In this document: piece by piece, positions 19,935 to 27,857 of the stretch | How positions within the stretch are numbered: position 1 is the stretch's first letter | How the letters are laid out: every line of letters begins with the position of its first letter | Notes under the pieces: model-generated | Database searches by the model: none | What the model was told of the DNA's origin: nothing | What the model saw: the letters and a program-made list of their open reading frames with translations, nothing else | Position numbers and translations under genes: made by a program | NCBI GenBank assembly: GCA_032124015.1 | Contig: JAQBEH010000124.1 | Coordinates: 42,415 to 106,414 of the forward strand | Direction: 5' to 3' | DNA length: 64,000 bases | From: DASRJG01 sp032124015 | GTDB taxonomy: Bacteria > Acidobacteriota > Polarisedimenticolia > Polarisedimenticolales > DASRJG01

Positions 19935-20932
19935 CGGCCGTCCGCGGCGAGCGTCACCGCGCGCGCGGTTACCTTGCCGACGATTTCCTCGAAGCGTCCC
20001 GGCATCACGATCCCCGACGCGTTGCGGTGCCCGCCGCCGCCGAACTCCGCGGCCATCTGGGAGACATCGAGATCGCCTTTGGACCGGAGCGAGACCTTGA
20101 CCCTGCCGCCGGGCAATTCGCGGAAGAGGATCGACACGCGCACCCCATCGATGGCGAGAAGCGGTGTACTGAACTCCGACGTGTCCACGCCCGCGGCGCC
20201 GCAGGCTTCGACCATTCCCATCGTGATCCCCGCACTCGCGACGGTGCCGCCTTCGCCCAAGAACACAGACGCCAGCGCACGTCCCAGAAGGCGGGTGTAG
20301 GCCAGCGTGTTGCGCTCGTAGACCTCGCGGTAACAGCGGGTCGGATCCGCGCCGGCCTCCAACAGTTCGGCCGCGACGCGAAAGGCACGAGGTGAAGTCG
20401 AGTTGAAGCGGAAAAAACCGGTGTCGGTCGCGAGCCCCGCGTAGAGGGCTTCCGCCGCCGCGCGGTCGGGCGTTCCGCCTCGTTCTCGCACCAGTTCGTA
20501 GATGAGCACCGCCGTCGCGCTCGCGGACGTATCGATCACGTTGCGCGCCCACGGCGTCCCGCGCGTGGGGTGATGGTCGATGCACAACGTCTTCGCCGTG
20601 CGTGCGCGAACCGGCGCCTCCATGCGGCCGAGGCGGTCCGGCGCGGAGTTGTCGACGAGGACGATCGCATCGGCCGCATCCAAGAGGCCGTCGTGACGAC
20701 TCGCGTCGTAGCTTTCCGCGAACGGACCGTCGAATTCCAGGAAGCGGAGATCGTGCGGCGTCTCGTCCTGGTTGACGATGCGGACTTCGAAGCCCATCGA
20801 CAGCAGGTAGCGGCCCAATCCCACCTGAGACCCGATCGCGTCGCCGTCGGGGTTCACGTGGGTCACCAACACGTAGAGTTTCGCCCGCTCGATCACCGAT
20901 CGAAACGCCGCGAAATCCTGCGGTGTGATCAT
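19931..20932 (-). CDS. nrnA: DHH/DHHA1 phosphoesterase, NrnA-type nanoRNase / pAp phosphatase
   Basis: 333 residues. DHH motifs in order: VLVTHVNPDGDAIGSQ, VLVDNSAPDRLG, CIDHHPTRGTP and an aspartate in the fourth block near GLATDTGFF. The DHHA1 domain ends in EFGGGGHRNASG, the substrate-binding signature. NrnA degrades oligonucleotides of two to five residues and converts 3'-phosphoadenosine 5'-phosphate to AMP. The start forms an ATGA overlap with the upstream gamma-CA-like gene and its stop overlaps moaD. Grouping with moaDE is not a standard arrangement, so functional linkage is open. Confidence 0.92.
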   Translation of the reverse strand: MITPQDFAAFRSVIERAKLYVLVTHVNPDGDAIGSQVGLGRYLLSMGFEVRIVNQDETPHDLRFLEFDGPFAESYDASRHDGLLDAADAIVLVDNSAPDRLGRMEAPVRARTAKTLCIDHHPTRGTPWARNVIDTSASATAVLIYELVRERGGTPDRAAAEALYAGLATDTGFFRFNSTSPRAFRVAAELLEAGADPTRCYREVYERNTLAYTRLLGRALASVFLGEGGTVASAGITMGMVEACGAAGVDTSEFSTPLLAIDGVRVSILFRELPGGRVKVSLRSKGDLDVSQMAAEFGGGGHRNASGIVMPGRFEEIVGKVTARAVTLAADGR

Positions 20933-21459
20933 GCTCCGCTCCGATACCGCGCCGCGAGGCGAAGATAACTCTCCACACCGTCCCTGAAGCGCTGCCGCAG
21001 TTCCGCGCTCACTTCGCCGCGGATCACCGCGGGGACGCCGGCGGCGATCGCCCCGGATGGCACCTCGAATCCCTCGCGCAGGACCGCGCCCGCGGCCACG
21101 AGCGCGCCGCCGCCGACGCGGCTTCCGGACAGGAGCACGGCGCCCATCCCGATCACGGCGTCATCCTCGACGGTACAGCCGTGGATGACGGCGCGGTGCC
21201 CGATCGTGACGCGGTTCCCGACGAGAACGGGGAAACCCTTGTCCACGTGAACGACCGTGAGATCCTGGACGTTGGTTTCGTCACCGATCGTGATCGGCTC
21301 GAGATCGCCGCGCAACACGCACCCGAACCAGACCGAAGCGTAGGCACCGAGGCTCACCCGTCCCGTCAGCGTGGCATTCGGGGCGACCCAGGCCTCGCGG
21401 TCGAGTTCCACTCTCGTGGCGTACATCACAGGTTCGTCGGACTGGCTCCCCGACGTCAT
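20929..21459 (-). CDS. Gamma-carbonic-anhydrase-like hexapeptide-repeat protein
   Basis: 176 residues forming a left-handed beta-helix of isoleucine/valine hexapeptides (for example ANATLTGRVSLGAYASVWFG). The three zinc-ligand histidines are in LTVVHVDKG and TIGHRAVIHGC, so a metal site like that of Cam/YrdA/PaaY is present. The extended acidic loop of true Cam is absent, as in YrdA. Activity as a carbonic anhydrase is possible but unproven. The ATG has a GGAGAG SD. It is the first gene of the nrnA-moaDE operon, separated by 61 bases from the exonuclease gene upstream. Confidence 0.85.
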   Translation of the reverse strand: MTSGSQSDEPVMYATRVELDREAWVAPNATLTGRVSLGAYASVWFGCVLRGDLEPITIGDETNVQDLTVVHVDKGFPVLVGNRVTIGHRAVIHGCTVEDDAVIGMGAVLLSGSRVGGGALVAAGAVLREGFEVPSGAIAAGVPAVIRGEVSAELRQRFRDGVESYLRLAARYRSGA

Positions 21460-21520
21460 CGAGGCTCTCTCCGGGCGGTGGTGAAGAAGCCGGTCAGCCT
21501 AAGCTGCAGCTTCCGCGGTG

Positions 21521-22081
21521 TCAAGATCTCCGGTCGAGGAGTTCCTTGAGGATGAGCGCCTGATACCGCGCGTCGTAATCCGCTCGATGGATTTGCGCCG
21601 GATCCTGCGGGGGGAGCGCCAGAAGCGTTTCGAGATTCTCCTTGGAGGTGTCGCGCCAGGAGATCCCGAGGCGCCCCATCGCGAGGCTCTTGGTGTCCAG
21701 CCCTTTGTAACCAAACGGGTTCGCCATGCCGAAGTGCGCGTAGTAGTAGGCGATGTGAGACCAGTCGAATACGGCGTTGTGACCGACGAAACAGGGGTTG
21801 TCGGGGGAGCCTTCGTTCTGCTCCCGGACGAAACGCGCCAGGCGTTCCAGCGCTTCGCGCGGCTCGGTCCCCTCCCGGCGCAGGCGTTCCGCATCGAGAC
21901 CGCAAACAGCCATGGCGCCCGGGTCGAAACCTGGAAAGATCGGCTTGAGCTCGACGTAAAACGACTCGCCGAGAACGTGACGGTCGTCCCTCTGGCGCAC
22001 GACGGTGACGCCTATGGACAGCAGATTGAACAGAGGGGGTACGGGCCCAGACGCTTCGCAGTCCAAACAGAAGTAGGTCAA
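21521..22081 (-). CDS. DEDDh-family 3'-5' exonuclease (RNase T/DnaQ-like)
   Basis: 186 residues. Exo I is YFCLDCEASGP with DxE, Exo II is CFVGHNAVFDWSHI, and Exo III is HRADYDARYQALIL with the histidine five residues before the aspartate, giving the DEDDh set. The protein is a stand-alone exonuclease domain, without polymerase or helicase. It starts with TTG; a TGGAGAG SD and a TACAAT -10-like box lie within 30 bases upstream. Substrate (RNA 3' ends or DNA) cannot be told. Transcribed with or just ahead of the gamma-CA-like operon. Confidence 0.85.
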   Translation of the reverse strand: MTYFCLDCEASGPVPPLFNLLSIGVTVVRQRDDRHVLGESFYVELKPIFPGFDPGAMAVCGLDAERLRREGTEPREALERLARFVREQNEGSPDNPCFVGHNAVFDWSHIAYYYAHFGMANPFGYKGLDTKSLAMGRLGISWRDTSKENLETLLALPPQDPAQIHRADYDARYQALILKELLDRRS

Positions 22082-22140
22082 GTTTCACTCTCCAGGCGCA
22101 TTGTACCTGGTCGGGGACATCCTGGAGGCAGTCGCCTCGC

Positions 22141-22149
22141 TGCTACGAT
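22141..22149 (+). promoter_or_regulatory. Extended -10 box of namZ
   Basis: TGCTACGAT ends 21 bases before the ATG at 22171; a GGAG SD lies between. It follows the TGCTAnnnT pattern seen at aroC, guaB, typA, the ATP-synthase operon and the gene at 61129. Confidence 0.5.
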
Positions 22150-22170
22150 GGCCCCCATTCGGAGTACACG

Positions 22171-23376
22171 ATGAGTCGCGTCCGCACCGGCCTCGAGACG
22201 TTCCTGGATCCCGCTTCCGACGCAGCGGGCCTCCCGAGGGGCGCGAGGCTGGGCGTTGTCGCGCATCCGGCGTCGATCGACGCCGGAGGACGACATCTCG
22301 TCGACCGGCTCGCTCAAGACGGCCGCTTCAGGGTCACGCGCTTGTTCGGGCCGGAGCACGGGGTGCGTGGCGAAGCCCAGGACATGGAGGTCGTGGCGGA
22401 GCCCGCCGATCGCGCGACCGGGCTGCCCATCGTCAGCTTGTATGGGGAGACTGAGAGCTCGCTGCGGCCCAAACCCGAGCAGTTGTCGGGGCTCGACGCG
22501 ATCGTGTACGACCTGCAGGACGTGGGAACTCGGTTCTACACGTTCGTCTACACGCTCTCCTACGTGATGGAAGCCGCGCGCGAGGCCGACCTTCCCGTCG
22601 TCGTCCTCGATCGACCGAATCCGATCGGGGGCCTCGCGGTCGAAGGCCCCGTGCTCGACCCGGCCATGGCCTCGTTCGTCGGCCGCTTTCCGCTGCCGGT
22701 CCGGCACGGGATGACCACGGGAGAGTTGGCGCGACTCTTCAGAGACGCGTTTTCCATCGGAGGGGATCTGCGCGTCGTGCCGATGTCGGGCTGGACGCGC
22801 GACATGCACTACGAGGACACCGGACTGCCTTGGGTCCTGCCGTCGCCGAACATGCCGACCCCCGAGACCGCGCGCGTCTATCCCGGCGGCTGCCTCGTCG
22901 AGGGCACCAACCTGTCGGAGGGACGCGGGACCACGCGTCCCTTCGAGTTCGTGGGGGCCCCGTGGATCGACGCCACCGCGTTCGCCGACGCGCTCGCCCA
23001 TGCGGGGGACGCGGAAGGATTGGACGGCGTTTTGTTCCGGGCGGCCTGGTTCCGTCCGACGTTTCAGAAGCACGCCGGCCGCAGTTGCGGGGGCGTGCAG
23101 GTTCACGTGGTCGATCGCGGAACCGCCCGGCCGTTCGCGACGTTCCTCGTGCTCCTTAGGGAGGCGCGACGGCTCGCTCCCGATCTGTTCGACTGGCGGC
23201 GCGAGCGGTACGAATTCGTGGACGACCGGCTGGCGATCGACCTCTTGCTCGGACGGTCCGATCTGCGTCCCATGCTCGAGGCCGGTGCCTCGCTCGCCGA
23301 GATGGAGGCCGCGTGGACCCCGGGACTGGCTCGTTTCCTGATCGACCGCGAGCGCGCGCTGTTGTATCCGGCCTAG
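22171..23376 (+). CDS. namZ: Exo-beta-N-acetylmuramidase NamZ-like (DUF1343)
   Basis: 401 residues. DUF1343 proteins such as B. subtilis NamZ release terminal MurNAc from peptidoglycan fragments. Family motifs: FGPEHGVRGEAQ, VYDLQDVGTRFYTFVYTL, VVLDRPNPIGG, PSPNMPTPETARVYPG and CLVEGTNLSEGRGTTRPFE. No signal peptide is visible, so the protein may act in the cytoplasm on recovered fragments, or the start is further upstream. The ATG has a GGAG SD. It is convergent with sppA, 12 bases apart. Function as a muramidase is by family. Confidence 0.9.
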   Translation: MSRVRTGLETFLDPASDAAGLPRGARLGVVAHPASIDAGGRHLVDRLAQDGRFRVTRLFGPEHGVRGEAQDMEVVAEPADRATGLPIVSLYGETESSLRPKPEQLSGLDAIVYDLQDVGTRFYTFVYTLSYVMEAAREADLPVVVLDRPNPIGGLAVEGPVLDPAMASFVGRFPLPVRHGMTTGELARLFRDAFSIGGDLRVVPMSGWTRDMHYEDTGLPWVLPSPNMPTPETARVYPGGCLVEGTNLSEGRGTTRPFEFVGAPWIDATAFADALAHAGDAEGLDGVLFRAAWFRPTFQKHAGRSCGGVQVHVVDRGTARPFATFLVLLREARRLAPDLFDWRRERYEFVDDRLAIDLLLGRSDLRPMLEAGASLAEMEAAWTPGLARFLIDRERALLYPA

Positions 23377-23388
23377 AGTCCCGCGCTC

Positions 23389-25158
23389 TCAGTTTCCCGC
23401 GCGCACCGGCGGCATCGTGAGGACGCCCGGCGCGTGGTACACCAATCCCAGGTCCTGGAGCATGACGAGGGCCGGCCGCAACTCAGTCGAAAGCTCGACG
23501 GCGACCTTTGCCCAGGCCTCTCGCTCGCTGTTGTCGGGCAACCTCTGGGTCAACGATTCGAAGAAGCTCTTCTTCCGCGGGAAGACGACCAGATTCACGT
23601 CATCGCCGGCGGGGATCTTCGCGGACTCCTTCGCCAGCTTCAACGCGACGTCAAATCCGCCCAACGCATCGACGAGTCCGAGTCCAAGGGCATCCTCGCC
23701 CGTCCAGATGCGGCCCTTGGCGATCTCCAGGACCCTCGACTTCTCGAGGTTCCGTCCCGACGCGACCTTGGAGGTGAAGTCGGTGTAGACACGGTCGAGC
23801 CACTGCTGGAACTTGTCCCACTCCTTGGGTGTGTAATCCTGTGCCCCGGTGAACATCGTTCCGTTGTCGCTCGTATGGACCTCGTCGTAGGTGACACCGA
23901 TCTTGTCCCAGAATCCCTCGGTGAGCAGCTTCCCGCCGAGCACGCCGATCGACGCTGTGATCGTGCCGGGCTGCGCGACGATCTTGTCCGCCCCCATCGC
24001 GACGAAATAGCCACCGGATCCGGCGAGGTTCCCCATCGTGACGATGACGGGCTTCCCCGCCTCTCGTGCCAATTGCGTCTCGCGCCAGATCGTGTCGGAA
24101 GCCACGTACGATCCACCCGGGCTGTCGACGCGGAAGACGATCGCCTTGACGTCCTCGTCCTCACGCGCGGCGCGAAACGCTCCCGCCACGGTGTCCGACC
24201 CCATCGCCGTGCCGGAAATCGGACTGAACCCGCCGGCGCCGCGCTGCACGGCGCCCACCCCGTAGATCAGCGCCACCTTCTCGCCCTTGTCGTGGGGACG
24301 GCCGGCGCGCTCGAGGTACTTCTGAAGGTAGAGCAACTCGGCGTCGTCGCCGGCCTTCTCGCGCGCCTTGGCGTAGACCTCGTCGCGGTAGAGCAGTCCA
24401 TCGACGAGCTTCACGTCGACCGCCTGCTGCCCGAGATACGGTCCATCGTTGAACGTGGCTCGGACTTGATCTTCGGGCAGTCCGCGACCCTTCGCAATCC
24501 CAGCAACGATCTGACCGAACTGCGAGTCCATGAGCTTCTTCATGGCCTCGCGGTGCGCGTCGGTGAACTTGTCCTCGGTGTAGAAGTTCATCGCGTTTTT
24601 GTATTCGTAGCGATGGTCCATGCGAGGAACGACGTCCAACTTGCCGAAGAGCCCCTTGATGAAGGGCGACTCGTAGATGAGGCCGGTGAGTCCCACGTCC
24701 CCCGAGGGCTGCAGATAGACTCGGTCGAAGGCCGTCGCCAGGTAATAGGATCCGTTGCCGGGGCCGAATTCTCCGAACGTCTCCGCCCAAGCGATCGCGG
24801 GCTTTCCGGAGGCTCGGAACCGACCGACCGCGTCCCTGATCTCCTGGATCTGCGCCATTCCCATCCGAACGGCGCCGAGTCGGGCGACGAGTCCAACGAC
24901 GCGATCATCGCTCGCCGCCCGGTCCAGGGAGTCGATGACATCGCGCGTCGTCGGATCTTCGCCCCCGAAAGCCTTCGTGATCGGCTGGTCGGGCATGTAC
25001 TCCTCGATGGGCCGCTCGAAGTCGGCCTCGAGGAGGATCGTTCCGGGGAGGCTCCCCTTCGGATACGCGCCGAAAAACGAGAGCGCGACGCCGGCGCAAA
25101 TGGCCAGGAATCCGAGGGCGGCCAGGATCGCGAGAAAGGCGACGAGTCTCTTGTTCAT
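23389..25158 (-). CDS. sppA: Signal peptide peptidase SppA, 67-kDa type
   Basis: 589 residues with an N-terminal membrane anchor (about 6-28) and tandem ClpP-fold halves, as in E. coli SppA. The catalytic lysine is expected in the N-terminal half at YEYKNAMNFYTEDKF. The nucleophilic serine lies in the C-terminal half at GNLAGSGGYFVAMGAD. The enzyme cuts up remnant signal peptides in the membrane. The start has the SD GGGAGGATTCGG. tRNA-Ala lies about 100 bases upstream in the same direction, and the stop is 12 bases from namZ. Confidence 0.94.
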   Translation of the reverse strand: MNKRLVAFLAILAALGFLAICAGVALSFFGAYPKGSLPGTILLEADFERPIEEYMPDQPITKAFGGEDPTTRDVIDSLDRAASDDRVVGLVARLGAVRMGMAQIQEIRDAVGRFRASGKPAIAWAETFGEFGPGNGSYYLATAFDRVYLQPSGDVGLTGLIYESPFIKGLFGKLDVVPRMDHRYEYKNAMNFYTEDKFTDAHREAMKKLMDSQFGQIVAGIAKGRGLPEDQVRATFNDGPYLGQQAVDVKLVDGLLYRDEVYAKAREKAGDDAELLYLQKYLERAGRPHDKGEKVALIYGVGAVQRGAGGFSPISGTAMGSDTVAGAFRAAREDEDVKAIVFRVDSPGGSYVASDTIWRETQLAREAGKPVIVTMGNLAGSGGYFVAMGADKIVAQPGTITASIGVLGGKLLTEGFWDKIGVTYDEVHTSDNGTMFTGAQDYTPKEWDKFQQWLDRVYTDFTSKVASGRNLEKSRVLEIAKGRIWTGEDALGLGLVDALGGFDVALKLAKESAKIPAGDDVNLVVFPRKKSFFESLTQRLPDNSEREAWAKVAVELSTELRPALVMLQDLGLVYHAPGVLTMPPVRAGN

Positions 25159-25236
25159 CCGAATCCTCCCGAGGCGCGTGTCCGCACCCGGTATACGCCG
25201 TGACGCCGCCAGGAGTTCTGTCGCGGGAGCGCGACG

Positions 25237-25253
25237 GACGGAACCGTTCCGTC
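25237..25253. repeat. 17-base perfect palindrome between tRNA-Ala and sppA
   Basis: GACGGAACCGTTCCGTC has 8-base arms around one central C. It begins 7 bases past the 3' end of tRNA-Ala and about 80 bases upstream of the sppA start. With no loop it is not a typical terminator and looks more like a dimeric operator. Confidence 0.4.
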
Positions 25254-25259
25254 AGAGGA

Positions 25260-25335
25260 TGGTGGAGCTGAAGGGGATCGAACCCTCGACCTCATGACTG
25301 CCAGTCATGCGCTCTCCCAGCTGAGCTACAGCCCC
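25260..25335 (-). tRNA. tRNA-Ala (anticodon GGC)
   Basis: 76 bases including an encoded CCA. The cloverleaf closes well: acceptor GGGGCTG with CAGCTCC gives the G3-U70 pair that defines alanine tRNA. The D arm reads AGCTCAGCTGGGAGAGC, the anticodon loop CTGGCAG (anticodon GGC) sits in a CATGA/TCATG stem, and the T arm is GAGGGTTCGATCCCCTT. A sigma-70-like promoter lies just upstream. Confidence 0.97.
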
Positions 25336-25350
25336 GACACAACCGGCGCA

Positions 25351-25378
25351 TTCTTACATTCGGCGTCGGGAGCGTCAA
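25351..25378 (-). promoter_or_regulatory. Promoter of tRNA-Ala
   Basis: Read leftward: -35 TTGACG (25373-25378), 16-base spacer, -10 TAAGAA (25351-25356) preceded by TG. Transcription would start about ten bases before the tRNA. Confidence 0.6.
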
Positions 25379-25404
25379 GAAACGCGCCAGAGTGACGGGC
25401 GACG

Positions 25405-25434
25405 TTGACTCCGTTCGGCGGGCGACGATAGTGT
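25405..25434 (+). promoter_or_regulatory. Promoter of tRNA-Sec
   Basis: -35 TTGACT (25405-25410), 18-base spacer, -10 TAGTGT (25429-25434). The predicted start is about 45 bases ahead of selC. Transcripts would continue into the asparaginase gene, which begins 11 bases after the tRNA. Confidence 0.5.
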
Positions 25435-25484
25435 ACGGCGTCGCCGTCGCGCAATCCGCGCGGGGGCGGCCGACGACATCGAAC

Positions 25485-25582
25485 GGAAGCGCATGGGGCC
25501 CGGTGGCCCTCCCGGTCTTCAAAACCGCGTGTCGGGCGGCTAAGCCGTCCGAGGTGGGTTCGACTCCCACACGCTTCCGCCA
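25485..25582 (+). tRNA. selC: tRNA-Sec (selenocysteine, anticodon UCA)
   Basis: 98 bases with encoded GCCA end. Acceptor GGAAGCG pairs with CGCTTCC, and the eighth position is a C-A mismatch. The D stem is long (GGGCC with GGCCC, four-base loop), and the anticodon loop CTTCAAA contains TCA. The variable arm has a 9-bp stem with a TAA loop (one G-U pair), and the T arm is GTGGGTTCGACTCCCAC. Discriminator G73, long variable arm and UCA anticodon are diagnostic for tRNA-Sec. It implies that the organism makes selenoproteins. No selA, selB or selD is in the window. Confidence 0.95.
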
Positions 25583-25592
25583 TGGGGATGCC

Positions 25593-26513
25593 TTGACCTT
25601 CGCTCTCGCGATCCATGGTGGTGCCTGGAACATCTCCGACGACGCGGTGGACGCGCATCGCCGCGGACTCATCAAACCGTTGACCGAAGGCTTCGATGCG
25701 CTGCGCAAGGGCGCATCGGCTCTCGACGTCGTGGAGTTCGCGGTGCGGTTGCTCGAAAACGACCCCGCCTTCAACGCGGGGCGCGGCGCCCACCTCAACA
25801 GCGCGGGCGAACTGGAAATGGACGCCTCGATCATGGAGGGAACGACGCGACGCGCCGGCGCCGTCGCGGCCATCAACTGCGTTCGCCATCCGATCTCGGT
25901 CGCCCGCAGGGTGATGGAGGAATCGCCCCACGTCCTCCTCGTCGGCCCCGGGGCCAAGCGCTTCGCCAAAAGCGCCGGCGCCGAGATGTGCACGACCCGC
26001 TCGCTTCTCGTCGGGCGGGAGCTCGAACGATGGACACGAATTCGCGCGGGCGAACGGGGTCTCGTCACGACGGAGTTCTCGCCCCACGCAAAACCGCATG
26101 GAACGGTCGGCGCGGTAGCGCTCGATCGTCGAGGGAGGGTCGCGGCAGCCACGTCGACCGGCGGAACCCAAGACAAGGCGCCCGGTCGCGTCGGCGACAG
26201 CGCGATCATCGGGAGCGGCACCTACGCGGACGACCGCCTCGGGGCGGCATCCTGCACGGGTTGGGGAGAGCCCATCCTCCGCGCCGTGCTGGCCAAAACG
26301 GCCGTCGATGCCCTCGCATCCGGCCGCGGTCCCGACGCGGCGACACGCGCTGCGCTTCGAGAGTTGGCCCGCCTTTCCGGCTTCGGCGGCGTCATTCTCG
26401 TCGACCGGAGTGGACGCGCGGGCGCCTCGTTCAACACACCGCGCATGGCGCGGGCCTTGGCGGACTCCCGGGGCCTCGCGGTCATGGTTGAGCGCAAGGA
26501 GCGGTGGCGTTGA
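25593..26513 (+). CDS. Isoaspartyl peptidase / L-asparaginase, Ntn-hydrolase family
   Basis: 306 residues. Plant-type asparaginase fold: FALAIHGGAWN at the start, FNAGRGAHLNSAGELEMDASIMEG, and the autoprocessing site HGTVGAVALD, whose threonine becomes the N-terminal nucleophile. The ATSTGGTQDKAPGRVGDSAIIGSGTYAD segment is the substrate loop. The precursor cleaves itself into alpha and beta subunits. The TTG start at 25593 lies 11 bases after tRNA-Sec and has a GGGG SD; no ATG or GTG fits better. A short overlap with the downstream CPBP gene suggests co-expression. Confidence 0.92.
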   Translation: MTFALAIHGGAWNISDDAVDAHRRGLIKPLTEGFDALRKGASALDVVEFAVRLLENDPAFNAGRGAHLNSAGELEMDASIMEGTTRRAGAVAAINCVRHPISVARRVMEESPHVLLVGPGAKRFAKSAGAEMCTTRSLLVGRELERWTRIRAGERGLVTTEFSPHAKPHGTVGAVALDRRGRVAAATSTGGTQDKAPGRVGDSAIIGSGTYADDRLGAASCTGWGEPILRAVLAKTAVDALASGRGPDAATRAALRELARLSGFGGVILVDRSGRAGASFNTPRMARALADSRGLAVMVERKERWR

Positions 26514-27517
26514 GGATCCCGCGGGCGCTCGCCTGGTTGCTCATTGCCATGGCGATGTTCACCGCCGGGCTGTTGCGGCAATTCCACGACCTCACGCCGA
26601 CATCGCCGTTTCTGGCTCCGGCGGTCGGCAGTCTCCTGTTCGCGTGCGTGCTGTTCCTCGTTCTCGTCGCCACGCGCGAGCGACAGATCGGTGCGGCTCC
26701 CGGCCCCGGCATCCGTCTCGGGAGCCTGACCCCCGTCCTCTTGCTGCTGCTCGTCGAGAAGTGGATTTCGTCCGGGTTCTACCTGCCGCTATTCGCGCTA
26801 GCCGCGCCCGCGGACTTGTCGGACGACGCCGCCGACGCCTGGTTTCGTTTGATGTGCGGGGCCGGGCTGCTTGGAATCGTCTTGCTGACGTCTCGATTCT
26901 CGCGCCCGGCCGCAGCCTGGGTGAGGTCCCGCCTTTTCGGAGTCAAGGCCGTCCTCGGAATCGGGACCGCCGCGATCGCAATCGCCGGTGCTGGTGGGAT
27001 CCTGGCGGTCTTCGCGACGGCGGCGGGATCCACCCTCAGCGTGCTGCCTCCCCGAACCCTGGGCCCTCTTGCCGTCATCCTTCTGGGGCAAGCGGCGATC
27101 GCTCTGGGCGAAGAGACCTACTACCGAGGCCTCCTGCTCGGCGAACTGCTGCGTCTGGGCCCGCGGCTCGGGCTGCATGCGCCCGCCGCTCGCCGATGGG
27201 TCGCCCTCTCGCTTTCGTCGCTGCTGTTCGGGATGGAGCACGTCGGCAATTCGTCGGGGTGGAGCGACGGTGCGCGCCAGCTGATCTTCGCGCTCGCCCT
27301 CGGCACCTTGTTGGGAATGATCGTGCTCGTGACCGAGAATCTCTGGTTCGCGGCGTCTTTGCACGCCTGGATCAATTGGCTGCTTCTGGGTGCGGCGCCG
27401 CGGCTGGCCTACGGACCCGCGGAGGCGGCCCTGACGCCCGGAGCCGCGATCAGCCTTACCCTAATCGCGGCCTTTCTGGTGGCGTTCGTCCTGCAAAGAC
27501 GGGTCGCCCCGCGTTGA
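26510..27517 (+). CDS. CPBP-family intramembrane metalloprotease (CAAX/Abi)
   Basis: About 335 residues with eight or so membrane helices. The three CPBP motifs are seen: GEETYYRGLLLGE (EExxxR), LLFGMEHVGN with the second histidine, and ASLHAWINWLLLG with H and N. Family members cleave prenylated or other membrane proteins. The start is uncertain: a TTG at 26510 sits 8 bases after AAGGAG and overlaps the asparaginase stop; a GTG at 26504 is too close to the SD. The target is unknown. Confidence 0.85.
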   Translation: MRIPRALAWLLIAMAMFTAGLLRQFHDLTPTSPFLAPAVGSLLFACVLFLVLVATRERQIGAAPGPGIRLGSLTPVLLLLLVEKWISSGFYLPLFALAAPADLSDDAADAWFRLMCGAGLLGIVLLTSRFSRPAAAWVRSRLFGVKAVLGIGTAAIAIAGAGGILAVFATAAGSTLSVLPPRTLGPLAVILLGQAAIALGEETYYRGLLLGELLRLGPRLGLHAPAARRWVALSLSSLLFGMEHVGNSSGWSDGARQLIFALALGTLLGMIVLVTENLWFAASLHAWINWLLLGAAPRLAYGPAEAALTPGAAISLTLIAAFLVAFVLQRRVAPR

Positions 27518-27524
27518 GTGGCCC

Positions 27525-27857
27525 TCACGAACGAATCGCCGTTTGGACGTCGTCGTAGATTTCGAAGATCCGGTCCAACTGGATAAGTTCGAGGACCGAG
27601 CGTACGCCGGGCGACAGGCCGCAGAATCGCGCGCGGCCTCCATGCAGGCGCGAGTTCTTGAACAAACCCACAAGCACGCCGACGCCGGCGGAGTCCAGAA
27701 ACTCCACGCCCGAAAGGTCCACCACGACGTCGGGCGCGTCGCCGAGAAGCCTCAACGCCTCAGCTTTCACCTTGGCTGCGTTCGCGTTGTCGATCGCGTC
27801 GCAGCCGCTCACGGTGAGCCGGACCACTCTCCCTTCACGAACGGCCTGGAGCTTCAT
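27525..27857 (-). CDS. STAS-domain anti-sigma-factor antagonist
   Basis: 110 residues, a single SpoIIAA/RsbV-like STAS domain. VVVDLSGVEFLDSAGVGVLVGLFKNSR holds the phosphorylatable serine in the DSAG motif. Such proteins bind anti-sigma kinases when unphosphorylated and are reset by SpoIIE-type phosphatases, one of which is encoded five genes upstream in the same operon. No RsbW-like kinase lies in the window. The start overlaps the stop of the PAS-HisKA gene as ATGA, so the two are translationally coupled. It is last in the operon. Confidence 0.9.
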   Translation of the reverse strand: MKLQAVREGRVVRLTVSGCDAIDNANAAKVKAEALRLLGDAPDVVVDLSGVEFLDSAGVGVLVGLFKNSRLHGGRARFCGLSPGVRSVLELIQLDRIFEIYDDVQTAIRS

